Made by a program: the position numbers and the translations under genes. The notes beneath the pieces were generated by a model, which saw only the letters and a program-made list of their open reading frames with translations, was not told the origin of the DNA and did not search any database. A DNA stretch of 16,565 nt from an uncultured Verrucomicrobiota bacterium (GTDB taxonomy: Bacteria; Verrucomicrobiota; Verrucomicrobiae; Verrucomicrobiales; DEV007), in assembly GCA_902591645.1 (NCBI GenBank), contig CACJBM010000052.1, forward strand, positions 1-16,565, in the 5' to 3' direction. This document shows, piece after piece, positions 1 to 7,445 of the stretch; position 1 is the stretch's first letter; the number at the start of each line of letters is the position of its first letter.

Positions 1-1
1 T

Positions 2-223
2 GATACTCCTGGACACGTCGATTTTACCATTGAGGTGTACCGTTCATTGAAGGTGCTTGATGGCGGGGTCGGAGTCTTCTGTGGCTCTGGTGGCGTTGAG
101 CCTCAGTCGGAAACTAACTGGCGATATGCCAACGAATCAGGTGTTGCCCGTTTGATCGTCTCGGCGCTGATTTTTACCGGGTCGTTGGCCAGATTAAGTC
201 GGTCCTTGCTGCGAAGCCATTAG
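2..223 (+). CDS. fusA: Elongation factor G, N-terminal part (5' partial, frameshifted)
   Basis: This frame opens at the window edge with the GTPase G3 motif [12 protein letters not shown] and continues through [15 protein letters not shown] and ESGVAR, all standard EF-G G-domain sequence. Roughly the first 85-90 residues (P-loop, switch I) lie outside the window. After GVAR (bases 149-151) the family reads about seven residues ending in NK-x, then D-R-x-GADF. Here the DR-L-GADFYR part follows almost at once, but in another frame. Continuing in this frame gives non-homologous residues and a TAG at 221-223, so real EF-G coding in this frame ends near 153. It belongs with the next entry as one gene carrying an apparent 19-base deletion. 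Identity as EF-G is secure; whether the lesion is biological or a sequence error is not. Confidence 0.8.
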   Translation, partial: DTPGHVDFTIEVYRSLKVLDGGVGVFCGSGGVEPQSETNWRYANESGVARLIVSALIFTGSLARLSRSLLRSH

Positions 224-1839
224 TGATGACTATTCCAATAGGATTTGAGGATAGTTTTGTGGGCGTTGTCGATATCCTTAGCCAGAAGGCTTATGTATGG
301 GATGATTCAGGGCAACCTGAGAACTTTGAAGTTCAGGATGTGCCGGATGATCTGAAAGAAAAGGCCGAGCAGTACCGTACCGAATTGATTGAGACTGCCG
401 TTGAGCAGGACGATGAGGCGATGGAGAAGTACCTCGATGGCGAGGAGCCTGACATCGATACAATTAAGAAATGTATTCGCAAAGGCACAATCAATCTGGA
501 TTTTTTCCCGACTTACTGCGGATCAGCTTTTAAGAACAAAGGCATCCAGCTGATACTAAGTGCTGTCATTGATTATCTTCCTAGCCCGACCGAAGTGAAG
601 CCACAGCCTGAAGTGGATATGGAAGGAAATGAAACTGGCGAATTTGCTATTGTTGACAGGGATAAGCCATTACGTGCATTGGCCTTTAAGATCATGGACG
701 ATCAGTACGGGGCCCTGACTTTTACTCGTGTTTATTCAGGAGTATTGGCGAAGGGTGTTAACATCCTTAATACTTTCACAGGGAAGGAAGAGAGGGTCGG
801 TAGAATCGTGGAGATGCATGCTGATTCGCGTGAGGATCTTGACGAGGCGCAGGCAGGGGACATTGTCGCTCTGGTCGGTCTGAAAAATGTTCAAACCGGT
901 CATACTCTTTGTGACCCGAAAAAGCCCGCGACTCTAGAACCGATGGTATTTCCAGACCCGGTCATTTCAATTGCTATTGCTCCGAAGGATAAAGGAGCTG
1001 CCGAGAAGCTTGGCGTAGCCATAGGTAAGATGGTAAAGGAAGACCCTTCTTTCCATGTGGAAACTGACCAGGATTCCGGAGAGACTATTCTGAAGGGAAT
1101 GGGAGAGCTTCACTTGGATATTAAGATTGATATCTTGAAGAGGACTCATGGCGTTGAAGTCGAGGCTGGGGCTCCTCAGGTTGCCTACCGCGAGACAGTC
1201 ACAACTAAGCTTGAGGATTCTTATACGCACAAGAAGCAGTCAGGTGGTGCAGGTCAGTTCGCTAAGATTGACTATATCATTGAGCCGCTCGAGCCGGGTT
1301 CAGGATTTCAATTTGAATCCAAGATCGTTGGAGGAAACGTACCGAAGGAATACATTCCGGCAGTCGAAAAGGGATGGAGGTTATCTACTGAAAAGGGTGT
1401 TCTTGCTGGGTATCCATGCTTGGATTTCCAAGTGACCCTAATCGATGGAGGATTCCACGCAGTTGACTCCTCAGCAGTGGCTTTCGAGATTGCTTCTAAG
1501 GCGGCCTATCGACAGTCAATGCCGAAGGCAGGCGCTCAGTTATTGGAGCCGATAATGAAACTGGATGTATTTACCCCAGATGACAATGTCGGAGATGTGA
1601 TTGGTGATTTGAACCGCCGCCGCGGCATGATTTCGTCACAGGACAGTACGCCGACAGGTATTCGGGTCAAAGGTGAGGCTCCACTCAGTGAGATGTTCGG
1701 GTACATTGGTGATTTGCGTACGATGACATCCGGAAGAGGACAATTTTCAATGGAATTTTCTCACTATGCTGCTTGTCCAAGGAACATCGCCGAAAAGGTC
1801 ATTGAAGACGTTCAGGCACGCGAAGCGGCAAAGAAATAA
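154..1839 (+). CDS. fusA: Elongation factor G, main part (GTPase remainder, domains II-V)
   Basis: EF-G moves tRNA and mRNA through the ribosome using GTP in the cytoplasm. EF-G homology in this frame begins at D-R-L-GADFYR (base 154); the first ATG is at 223, but the GADF stretch before it is clearly homologous, so 223 is not the natural start. Visible landmarks are the G' region ([11 protein letters not shown]), the [12 protein letters not shown]5-region motif, domain II ([22 protein letters not shown]), domain III ([16 protein letters not shown]), domain IV ([17 protein letters not shown]) and domain V ([36 protein letters not shown]), with a normal C-terminus. The frame is intact to TAA at 1839. 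The missing piece is the NKxD G4 motif. A strong terminator follows and the next gene is convergent, so tufA/rpsJ of the usual str operon do not follow. It could be a second EF-G copy or a split operon. Confidence 0.9.
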   Translation, partial: DRLGADFYRVVGQIKSVLAAKPLVMTIPIGFEDSFVGVVDILSQKAYVWDDSGQPENFEVQDVPDDLKEKAEQYRTELIETAVEQDDEAMEKYLDGEEPDIDTIKKCIRKGTINLDFFPTYCGSAFKNKGIQLILSAVIDYLPSPTEVKPQPEVDMEGNETGEFAIVDRDKPLRALAFKIMDDQYGALTFTRVYSGVLAKGVNILNTFTGKEERVGRIVEMHADSREDLDEAQAGDIVALVGLKNVQTGHTLCDPKKPATLEPMVFPDPVISIAIAPKDKGAAEKLGVAIGKMVKEDPSFHVETDQDSGETILKGMGELHLDIKIDILKRTHGVEVEAGAPQVAYRETVTTKLEDSYTHKKQSGGAGQFAKIDYIIEPLEPGSGFQFESKIVGGNVPKEYIPAVEKGWRLSTEKGVLAGYPCLDFQVTLIDGGFHAVDSSAVAFEIASKAAYRQSMPKAGAQLLEPIMKLDVFTPDDNVGDVIGDLNRRRGMISSQDSTPTGIRVKGEAPLSEMFGYIGDLRTMTSGRGQFSMEFSHYAACPRNIAEKVIEDVQAREAAKK

Positions 1840-1884
1840 GCCAGTAAATTATTTTTAACGGATCCACCTCGGATCCCCTCAAAT

Positions 1885-1918
1885 AAAAAAGAGTGGTCTT
1901 TTAGATCACTCTTTTTTT
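1885..1918. terminator. Bidirectional intrinsic terminator between convergent genes
   Basis: The arms are AAAAAAGAGTGGTC (1885-1898) and GATCACTCTTTTTT (1904-1917), pairing over 14 positions with one G-U wobble and a TTTTA loop. A T-run closes the + strand side and the A-run on the left serves as the T-run for the minus strand. It lies 45 bases after the EF-G stop and 10 bases past the end of the minus-strand UnbV-family gene, so it suits termination from both sides. A smaller GGATCC-ACCTC-GGATCC hairpin (1860-1876) sits just upstream. Confidence 0.9.
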
Positions 1919-1927
1919 GTACAAAAA

Positions 1928-3166
1928 TTAAGGATCAGCACGATCCGATTTGAGCGTCTCGAGTCTTTTCAAGAGCATGGGAAAGAGCTCATCTTCTTTT
2001 AATGAATTCAATTCTTTATTGATGTAGTTCGCGGCCGAATCAAGGAGACCGGCATCGAGTAGATCCTCAACGAAATTCAGGGGCCTCGCTGATGATATTT
2101 GTTTCGAAGCCCATGACCCGCTGAACGGAACGGAACGTGACCTGAGTTGATAGCCCTTAATACCGATATTAATGCAATCCTCTAATAATAAATCCTGATC
2201 AATGCGTCCTCTATAAATCGCACAGAGTCTATTCTTTTGATCGATTAGAAAAGAGAGTGGAGTTGGAATTTCTCGTGCAGAAACATCAAAAAAATGATCA
2301 TAAGTTAACTGAATTATTCGTAGCTTTTCAGGATCACTAATGGCTAGATCTGACTCACTAATCAATTGTAAATGAACATCCGCAGGAGGTGACAATTCCC
2401 ATTCTTTTTTTTGAGCAACACATACTTTGCAATCCTCAACAGTGAGGCAAATGAGGAGCGGTTTATCTTTTGCTTCTTGAGGACGTTCGAAGAATGCAGT
2501 CAGAGGTAGTCTCTGTGAGAGGAAAGTCCTGTCATTAAAGGTTTCCTGCAAAGGATTAGGGTCCTTTGTAATTTCCTTTGAACGGTGCTTTAATTTGACC
2601 GGCTCTGATCCTTGCTCGATGTGATAGTTTCCTGGAACAATATTTGAGATGTTTTGCGCTTTATTGCCGGGCCAAAGGATTTCAATTTCTTCGATAATAT
2701 CTTCTTTAGCGAGTCCGAAATGAAGCGTCTTAGAGGACTGAGCAAGGAACCCGGACCCGGCAGTGACTGTTCGGGTCTGAGGCAAGTTGCCCCGAGCCTT
2801 AAGAATTACCCGAGCACCTATAGCATCTCTGTTACATGATTTACCGCTCAAGCGGATATTGATTCCTTGCCCATCTGAAGGATTAGAGTTCTGGAAAAAT
2901 CTGATCTGAGGCCCACTGCGATTACCTATCCAGACATCAAGGTCCCCGTCTAGGTCCCAGTCAGTGAAGCAAACTGACCGACCGTCATCCTTAGAATCGA
3001 GCCCAGTGATACTTGAAACATTTTTAAATGATCCTTCCTCGTTACTAAAAACAACATGCGATTCATTGCCGGAAAATGACGCTCCCCTTCGAACATACTC
3101 CTGAAGTTGTCGGGCCGGATCAGAACCGTCAAGGCCAGGCCCGATTCCGGAATTTCCGAGCGGCAC
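1928..3166 (-). CDS. FG-GAP/ASPIC-UnbV protein, C-terminal part after an in-frame TGA, with thioredoxin-like tail
   Basis: This is the downstream continuation, in the same frame, of the lipoprotein at 3188-4816. The residues just after the TGA (SFFWRQVV, bases 3187-3164) are already family-like, so the GTG at 3166 is only the first possible restart, not a convincing gene start. Features in order, numbered from 3166: a last FG-GAP/VCBS repeat with DWDLDGDLDVW (residues 69-79); an ASPIC/UnbV domain at about 117-185 (IGARV, AGSGFLAQSS, HFGLA, ILWPGN); then a region resembling a thioredoxin fold, with a CxxC (C246-K-V-C249) and IPTPLSFLIDQKNRL (300-314), where a cis-Pro loop would fall. The C-terminal 80 residues are helical and unassigned. 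It ends in TAA at 1928 beside the shared terminator. If translation stops at the TGA, this half is not made unless reinitiation occurs. Confidence 0.8.
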   Translation of the reverse strand: MPLGNSGIGPGLDGSDPARQLQEYVRRGASFSGNESHVVFSNEEGSFKNVSSITGLDSKDDGRSVCFTDWDLDGDLDVWIGNRSGPQIRFFQNSNPSDGQGINIRLSGKSCNRDAIGARVILKARGNLPQTRTVTAGSGFLAQSSKTLHFGLAKEDIIEEIEILWPGNKAQNISNIVPGNYHIEQGSEPVKLKHRSKEITKDPNPLQETFNDRTFLSQRLPLTAFFERPQEAKDKPLLICLTVEDCKVCVAQKKEWELSPPADVHLQLISESDLAISDPEKLRIIQLTYDHFFDVSAREIPTPLSFLIDQKNRLCAIYRGRIDQDLLLEDCINIGIKGYQLRSRSVPFSGSWASKQISSARPLNFVEDLLDAGLLDSAANYINKELNSLKEDELFPMLLKRLETLKSDRADP

Positions 3167-3190
3167 AACTTGCCGCCAAAAAAAACTTCA
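3159..3190 (-). promoter_or_regulatory. In-frame TGA followed by a SECIS-like hairpin (recoding candidate)
   Basis: On the minus strand the TGA (3190-3188) is followed by 10 bases (AGTTTTTTTT), then a hairpin with arms GGCGGCA (3177-3171) and TGCCGCT (3165-3159) and a five-base loop AGTTG. Seven positions pair, one of them G-U. As I recall the bacterial SECIS rules, the apical loop lies about 16-37 bases past the UGA and carries a G in its first two positions; here the loop starts 17 bases past and G is second. This match could be chance, so it is a candidate only. Confidence 0.3.
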
Positions 3191-4816
3191 CAAGTCATCG
3201 GGGCGCGGACCAGAAATATAACCATTGGCAACGATCAGGTCTTCCCACCCATCATTGTTCAGATCAGCGAATACGCTACTCCATGCCCACCTTCCCATCG
3301 TTGTGGCAGGACCAGAATTAATGAATTCACCATTCTTTTTTTGGCTGAACAAGGAATTGCCTTTCGCAAAACGACGATAATGTTTTGTCAGCCCCTTATT
3401 TTTTGGCAAGAATCCGCTCAGGCCCGTGATTCTTTTACCTGCGTTGGAATACATGTTCCCAACATAAAGATCAGGTAAACCGTCCCTATTATAATCGGCC
3501 CAACTCACTGACATCCCTGCTCCGCGGTCTTCAATTCCAATCTCATTTGCAATTTCAGTGAAAAATCTGGAACCGTCACGAATATCGTTCCTGTACATCT
3601 GATTTTGGCCATAATCATTGGCAATATATATATCTGGATCACCGTCCAGATCATAATCGTGCCATGAGGCTGCTAGGCTATGCCGATCATTTCCCTCTGA
3701 GAGCCCACTCAGTGCTGTTACTTCTGAAAAGGACCATTTCCCGTCCCCCTTGAAGAGTTGGTTAGAGCCCCCGTCCCTAGCGTCATCAAAACGAAATGAA
3801 GAATCATCATCCAAGGACCGGGAACCCAAAGCAAAAGTAATGAGCAAATCCAGGTTCCCGTCCAGATCAAAATCAGTTGCACTCAAAGAATGACAATCCA
3901 CTTCATCAGTTTGTAATATGCCCCGTTCGATAAAAGATTGATGCTTATCATTTTCAAGCAAAACAATTCCTGAAGGTGTAGCTAATGTCAGGTCCTGATC
4001 CCCATCATTATCCATGTCAATGAAGAGAGCAGAACTCGTATGATCAAGATAATTGGCACCGGTTCTTTTAGGTGCTTCTTGAATAGTGTTATCTGCTTGG
4101 TGCAGAAAGAGCCGATTAGGAAGCCCGCCAGGCTGGCAAACATAAATGTCATCCCTGCCATCACCATCAAAGTCACCGAGGGCCATGCCATTATTGATGA
4201 AGGCATCTATTCCATGAATTGATTCGATTCTTTTGAGCCAGAAATCAAGACCCTTCGAAAGATGTTCGGTGAACGTAGGCTCTTTCGCTGTTAATCGATC
4301 CGTTTCATCACTGAACCATAGGTCCGGACTTTCATTGAGAACCGTTTGTTCAGGTTCACCAATTTCTAGAACCTTTAATTGTCCGTCCTCATTCTTTGAC
4401 CATGAGGATTTGAATTGTGCAATCAGACCGAAAAAATTTTGGTTTTCCAATCGGGCTTTCATTTCAATCCGTGCTGTGATTTTGATGGCGCTTCCCTCAT
4501 GCTTCATTTCAAAAACTGATGCCTTAAAGCTTCGGCTCTGTTCGGATGAATTAATGAATCGATTAGAGAATTGGCTCCATTTCTTTTTATCTGACAATGA
4601 ATCAGGTAAAGATCCTGAAATGATTTGCTGAGCGAATAGAATCAGTTCTGATTCTATTTGAGCTGCTAACTGCTCACTTTCTTTTATTGTTGGCTGCTCA
4701 CTTTGAAGTGTTGTTTCCTTTGGTTCGGGAGTGTCAAAGTCCGTGCCCTGCTTTTTATTACATGCAGAGAAGAAAAACAGGGCTGCAAGGAGCAGGACTG
4801 ACGACTGAAGGCACAT
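3188..4816 (-). CDS. FG-GAP repeat lipoprotein (ASPIC-UnbV/CRTAC1-like), N-terminal part ending at an in-frame TGA
   Basis: Probably an exported, lipid-anchored, calcium-binding beta-propeller protein. I chose ATG 4816; an in-frame GTG (4819) sits directly before it. The N-terminus has a lipoprotein signal, MCLQSSVLLLAALFFFSAC, with the acylated Cys at residue 19. A variable helical/linker region of about 170 residues follows. Then come FG-GAP/VCBS repeats with D-x-D-x-D-G calcium loops: DFDGDGRDDIYV, DMDNDGDQDLTL, DFDLDGNLDLLI, DYDLDGDPDIYI, DYNRDGLPDLYV and DLNNDGWEDLIV. Its last residues (ISGPRPDDL) run straight into the TGA, and the same frame continues with SFFWRQVV plus a further repeat and the ASPIC domain, so the natural protein is about 962 codons. 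It is divergent from the mannonate dehydratase gene. Whether this is a pseudogene, a sequence error or a recoded gene cannot be settled here. Confidence 0.85.
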   Translation of the reverse strand: MCLQSSVLLLAALFFFSACNKKQGTDFDTPEPKETTLQSEQPTIKESEQLAAQIESELILFAQQIISGSLPDSLSDKKKWSQFSNRFINSSEQSRSFKASVFEMKHEGSAIKITARIEMKARLENQNFFGLIAQFKSSWSKNEDGQLKVLEIGEPEQTVLNESPDLWFSDETDRLTAKEPTFTEHLSKGLDFWLKRIESIHGIDAFINNGMALGDFDGDGRDDIYVCQPGGLPNRLFLHQADNTIQEAPKRTGANYLDHTSSALFIDMDNDGDQDLTLATPSGIVLLENDKHQSFIERGILQTDEVDCHSLSATDFDLDGNLDLLITFALGSRSLDDDSSFRFDDARDGGSNQLFKGDGKWSFSEVTALSGLSEGNDRHSLAASWHDYDLDGDPDIYIANDYGQNQMYRNDIRDGSRFFTEIANEIGIEDRGAGMSVSWADYNRDGLPDLYVGNMYSNAGKRITGLSGFLPKNKGLTKHYRRFAKGNSLFSQKKNGEFINSGPATTMGRWAWSSVFADLNNDGWEDLIVANGYISGPRPDDL

Positions 4817-4819
4817 CAC

Positions 4820-4918
4820 TTATTCTAACGAACTTACTCCATTATTAATAGGCAGTGTTTGCCTTTGTCTCAAATTCATTGTTTGATGCTGTAATAATTA
4901 ACGTTAGAGCCACAAGTC
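4820..4918. promoter_or_regulatory. Divergent intergenic region with a symmetric CGTTAGA pair
   Basis: About 100 AT-rich bases separate the UnbV-family gene (minus) and the mannonate dehydratase gene (plus), so promoters for both must lie here or overlap the genes. CGTTAGA occurs at 4902-4908 on the + strand, 10 bases before the plus-strand ATG, and its mirror TCTAACG at 4824-4830 reads CGTTAGA on the minus strand, 7 bases before the minus-strand ATG. It could be a shared operator or a translation-initiation feature. No convincing -35/-10 pair was identified. Confidence 0.3.
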
Positions 4919-5857
4919 ATGCACCTTTCAATGATATTGACTCCTTTCTCTGAGGAAAATCTCCAACTCGCAGCACAAATCGGTGTAGAAGAGATTGTTC
5001 TGGTGTATCCGGGGCCTGAGAAAGCTTCTCTAATAAAAGCTAAACGGATGGTTGACTCATTTGGTATGAGATTAACACACATTGAAAGGAAACTCCCACA
5101 TGATCAGATCGTTCATAATTTGTCCGGACGCGATGGTCAGATTGAAAAGATAAAGTCTCTTATCCGGGACATGGGAGATCTGGGCCTTGAGGTTTTATGC
5201 TATAACTGGATGCCCAGTGAGGACTGGTGCAGAACAACAAAATCAAACCCTGAGCGAGGAGGATCCTACACGACCGGATTTGATCATCAGGCAGGTCAAC
5301 TGACAGTCACTGATGCTGATGGGGCACCTGAAACGAAGACCTCTGCAAAGGGACTTTGGGCGAACCTTGAATGGTTTCTGGATCAGATTCTTCCCGTAGC
5401 AGAGGATGCTAAAGTCAAGCTTGCCATACATCCGGATGATCCTCCCCTCCCTGAGTTCTGGGGAAATGAGCAGATTATGACTAGCGTTGAGGCCCTGAAA
5501 CGTGTCACGGAAATAGCTCCTAGCCCCAGCAATGGAATTTGTTTTTGTACTGGCTCATTGGGACCGACTGGAGAGGATATGATAGCCAGCATTAGGACTC
5601 TCAGAGAACACATTCATTTTGTACATTTAAGGAATACGATCGGGGATGCAGCATCGTTCACAGAGACATGGCATGATAATGGCGACTTGGATTTACCTTC
5701 GATCGTTCGCGCTTTGAAGGAAATAGGTTATGGCGGCACCATTCGGCCGGATCATGTTCCGTCGATGCTGGGAGACTCGAACGAGGTTCCCGGTTATGAA
5801 ATGCAGGGTCGGCTTTACGCTGCTGGTTATATTCGGGGTCTGATGCAGAGCGCTTAG
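4919..5857 (+). CDS. uxuA: Mannonate dehydratase, short form
   Basis: Predicted to convert D-mannonate to 2-keto-3-deoxy-D-gluconate in the glucuronate branch of hexuronate catabolism, in the cytoplasm and with a divalent metal. UxuA-family landmarks in the 312-residue product are CYNWMPSEDW (94-103), HPDDPP (171-176), GICFCTGSLG (206-215), FVHLRN (234-239), HDNGDLDL (252-259) and IRPDHVPSMLGD (275-286). H171, C210, H236 and D278 are the likely metal ligands by family pattern. It is shorter than the roughly 390-residue enterobacterial enzyme but matches a known shorter class in the TIM-barrel family. ATG 4919 is preceded only by a weak purine stretch. No uronate isomerase, oxidoreductase or KDG kinase lies nearby, so it is an isolated pathway gene. 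A related sugar-acid dehydratase activity is possible. Confidence 0.85.
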   Translation: MHLSMILTPFSEENLQLAAQIGVEEIVLVYPGPEKASLIKAKRMVDSFGMRLTHIERKLPHDQIVHNLSGRDGQIEKIKSLIRDMGDLGLEVLCYNWMPSEDWCRTTKSNPERGGSYTTGFDHQAGQLTVTDADGAPETKTSAKGLWANLEWFLDQILPVAEDAKVKLAIHPDDPPLPEFWGNEQIMTSVEALKRVTEIAPSPSNGICFCTGSLGPTGEDMIASIRTLREHIHFVHLRNTIGDAASFTETWHDNGDLDLPSIVRALKEIGYGGTIRPDHVPSMLGDSNEVPGYEMQGRLYAAGYIRGLMQSA

Positions 5858-5995
5858 AAGATCCGATGATTTGGTTCTTATTTAGCCATTAATTTGTGCC
5901 ATTTGTAACAATAATAGCTAAAATCAAAAATAATTTGAGAGGCTTTAAGTTATGAGCTCGACTCGTGTTCTTGAATAGCTTATTCAGAGTGTCCA

Positions 5996-7288
5996 ATGCG
6001 TTATCAAAAAATTGACCCAAAGCTTTTTGAACAGAACCGCGAGCGTCTTAGGCAGAGGCTCCCTCCGAACTCTTTAGTTATTCTGAACTCTAATGATATC
6101 CTTCCAACTAATGCGGACGGGTCCATGCTCTTGCGCCAGAATTCTGATATCTTTTATCTTAGTGGCATTCATCAGGAAGAGACGATCCTTGTTCTTTTTC
6201 CTGATGCTCCTGATGAAAAGCAGAGAGAAATGTTGTTTACAAAGGAAACATCCGAATTGATTGCGATATGGGAAGGAGACAAGCACACTAAGGAATCAGC
6301 ACAAGAAACTTCAGGGATCAAGAACGTTCATTGGTTAGATGCTTTTTCTGGCACTCTGAGAATGCTAATGACGCAGGCAGAACACGTATTCCTTAACACT
6401 AATGAACATGCCAGAGCAACAGACCGCGTAGAAACCCGTGATTTACGGTTCATTCGTGAGACAATGAGGCAATACCCTTTGCATGATTATCAGCGTTTGG
6501 CTCCGATCATGGGGGAGCTTCGGATTACCAAGAGTGATCTGGAAGTGGATCTGATCAAGAAGGCTTGCGACATTACTGAGTCTGGATTCAGGCGAGTACT
6601 TAAGTTCATCAAGCCAGGAGTCAAAGAATACGAGATCGAGGCCGAACTCATTCATGAGTATCTGAGTCATGGATCCGATGGTTTCGCCTATGATCCAATC
6701 ATTGGTTCAGGAAAAAATGCATGCGTTCTTCATTATCTGGAGAATCACGACACATGCGAAGATGGGCAAATGATCTTGATGGATGTTGCCTCACGCTACG
6801 CAAATTATAATTCTGACCTGACTAGGACAGTGCCCGTCAATGGTCGTTTCACTGACAGGCAACGTTCTGTATATGAGGCCGTTCTAAGAACCATGAGGGC
6901 ATGCAATGCAATGCTTCGTCCAGGGATGATTCTCAAGGATTATCAGGAAGAGGTAGGAAAGTTAGTGCAATCCGAGCTATTAGAATTGGATCTCATTACT
7001 CAAAAAGATGTGGACGATCAGGACCCTAATAAACCAGCCTATAAGAAATATTTTATGCATGGAACTAGTCACCACATCGGTCTAGATGTTCATGACGTTG
7101 GTGATAACTGGAAGCCAGTATGCGAAGGCATGGTCTTTACTATTGAACCTGGCATTTATATCCGTGAAGAAAATTTTGGATGCCGTCTTGAAAACAACTA
7201 TTTCATTGGAAGAGATGAAAACATTGATTTGATGGCAACGATTCCTGTCGAGGTTGAAGAAATTGAGGAAATTATGAATTCCAATTAA
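5996..7288 (+). CDS. pepP: Xaa-Pro aminopeptidase (M24B)
   Basis: Removes an N-terminal residue that precedes proline, using a two-metal centre in the cytoplasm. The 430-residue product has the AMP_N domain (about 1-150; DIFYLSGIHQEETILVL near 51-67) and the pita-bread catalytic domain (about 180-425). All five expected metal ligands are visible: D263 (LMDVAS), D274 (NSDLTRT), H359 (HGTSHHIGLDVHD), E384 (FTIEPGIY) and E399 (RLENN). H366 fits the catalytic His of the DVHD motif. Length is close to E. coli PepP (about 440). The start ATG 5996 lacks a clear Shine-Dalgarno sequence. It follows the mannonate dehydratase gene by 138 bases, so co-transcription is possible but unsupported. No terminator is obvious after TAA 7288; the next 157 bases hold only a weak CCGTTC/GAGCGG hairpin. 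Confidence 0.95.
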   Translation: MRYQKIDPKLFEQNRERLRQRLPPNSLVILNSNDILPTNADGSMLLRQNSDIFYLSGIHQEETILVLFPDAPDEKQREMLFTKETSELIAIWEGDKHTKESAQETSGIKNVHWLDAFSGTLRMLMTQAEHVFLNTNEHARATDRVETRDLRFIRETMRQYPLHDYQRLAPIMGELRITKSDLEVDLIKKACDITESGFRRVLKFIKPGVKEYEIEAELIHEYLSHGSDGFAYDPIIGSGKNACVLHYLENHDTCEDGQMILMDVASRYANYNSDLTRTVPVNGRFTDRQRSVYEAVLRTMRACNAMLRPGMILKDYQEEVGKLVQSELLELDLITQKDVDDQDPNKPAYKKYFMHGTSHHIGLDVHDVGDNWKPVCEGMVFTIEPGIYIREENFGCRLENNYFIGRDENIDLMATIPVEVEEIEEIMNSN

Positions 7289-7445
7289 AAAACCGATCAC
7301 CGTTCTTAAAGAGCGGGAAATGATGGGACCATTTAGAGTCCTAGTCCGATGAGGCATTTGCGAGCTCTTATCAGGCTCATTGAAATTAAAAGACGCAGAT
7401 TATTGGCGATTTGATTATCATCATTGGTAAAACTGGCGTACTGGG

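Noticed and set aside
967..1230. Minus-strand ORF inside EF-G
   Set aside because: It is antisense to highly conserved EF-G domain III/IV coding sequence and has no independent support.
223..1839. ATG 223 as a true, intact EF-G-like gene start
   Set aside because: EF-G homology in this frame already begins at 154 (DRLGADF), and the preceding G-domain continues in the other frame; the start at 223 only reflects the frameshift.
3159..3185. T8 run and hairpin as a terminator or as a slippage site bypassing the stop
   Set aside because: On the gene's strand the T-run precedes the hairpin, the wrong order for a terminator, and slippage after the TGA cannot bypass it because the frame is the same on both sides.
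3166..3190. TGA read as tryptophan (alternative code)
   Set aside because: TGA ends the PQQ-like gene at 15291, and Trp is encoded by TGG throughout, including four codons after this TGA.
3107..3478. Plus-strand ORF opposite the UnbV-family gene
   Set aside because: It lies wholly within conserved repeat-coding sequence on the other strand and shows no recognisable protein pattern.
7289..7445. CCGTTC/GAGCGG hairpin after pepP as a terminator
   Set aside because: Six pairs with one wobble and no T-run; the rest of this 157-base gap shows no gene, RNA or clear promoter.
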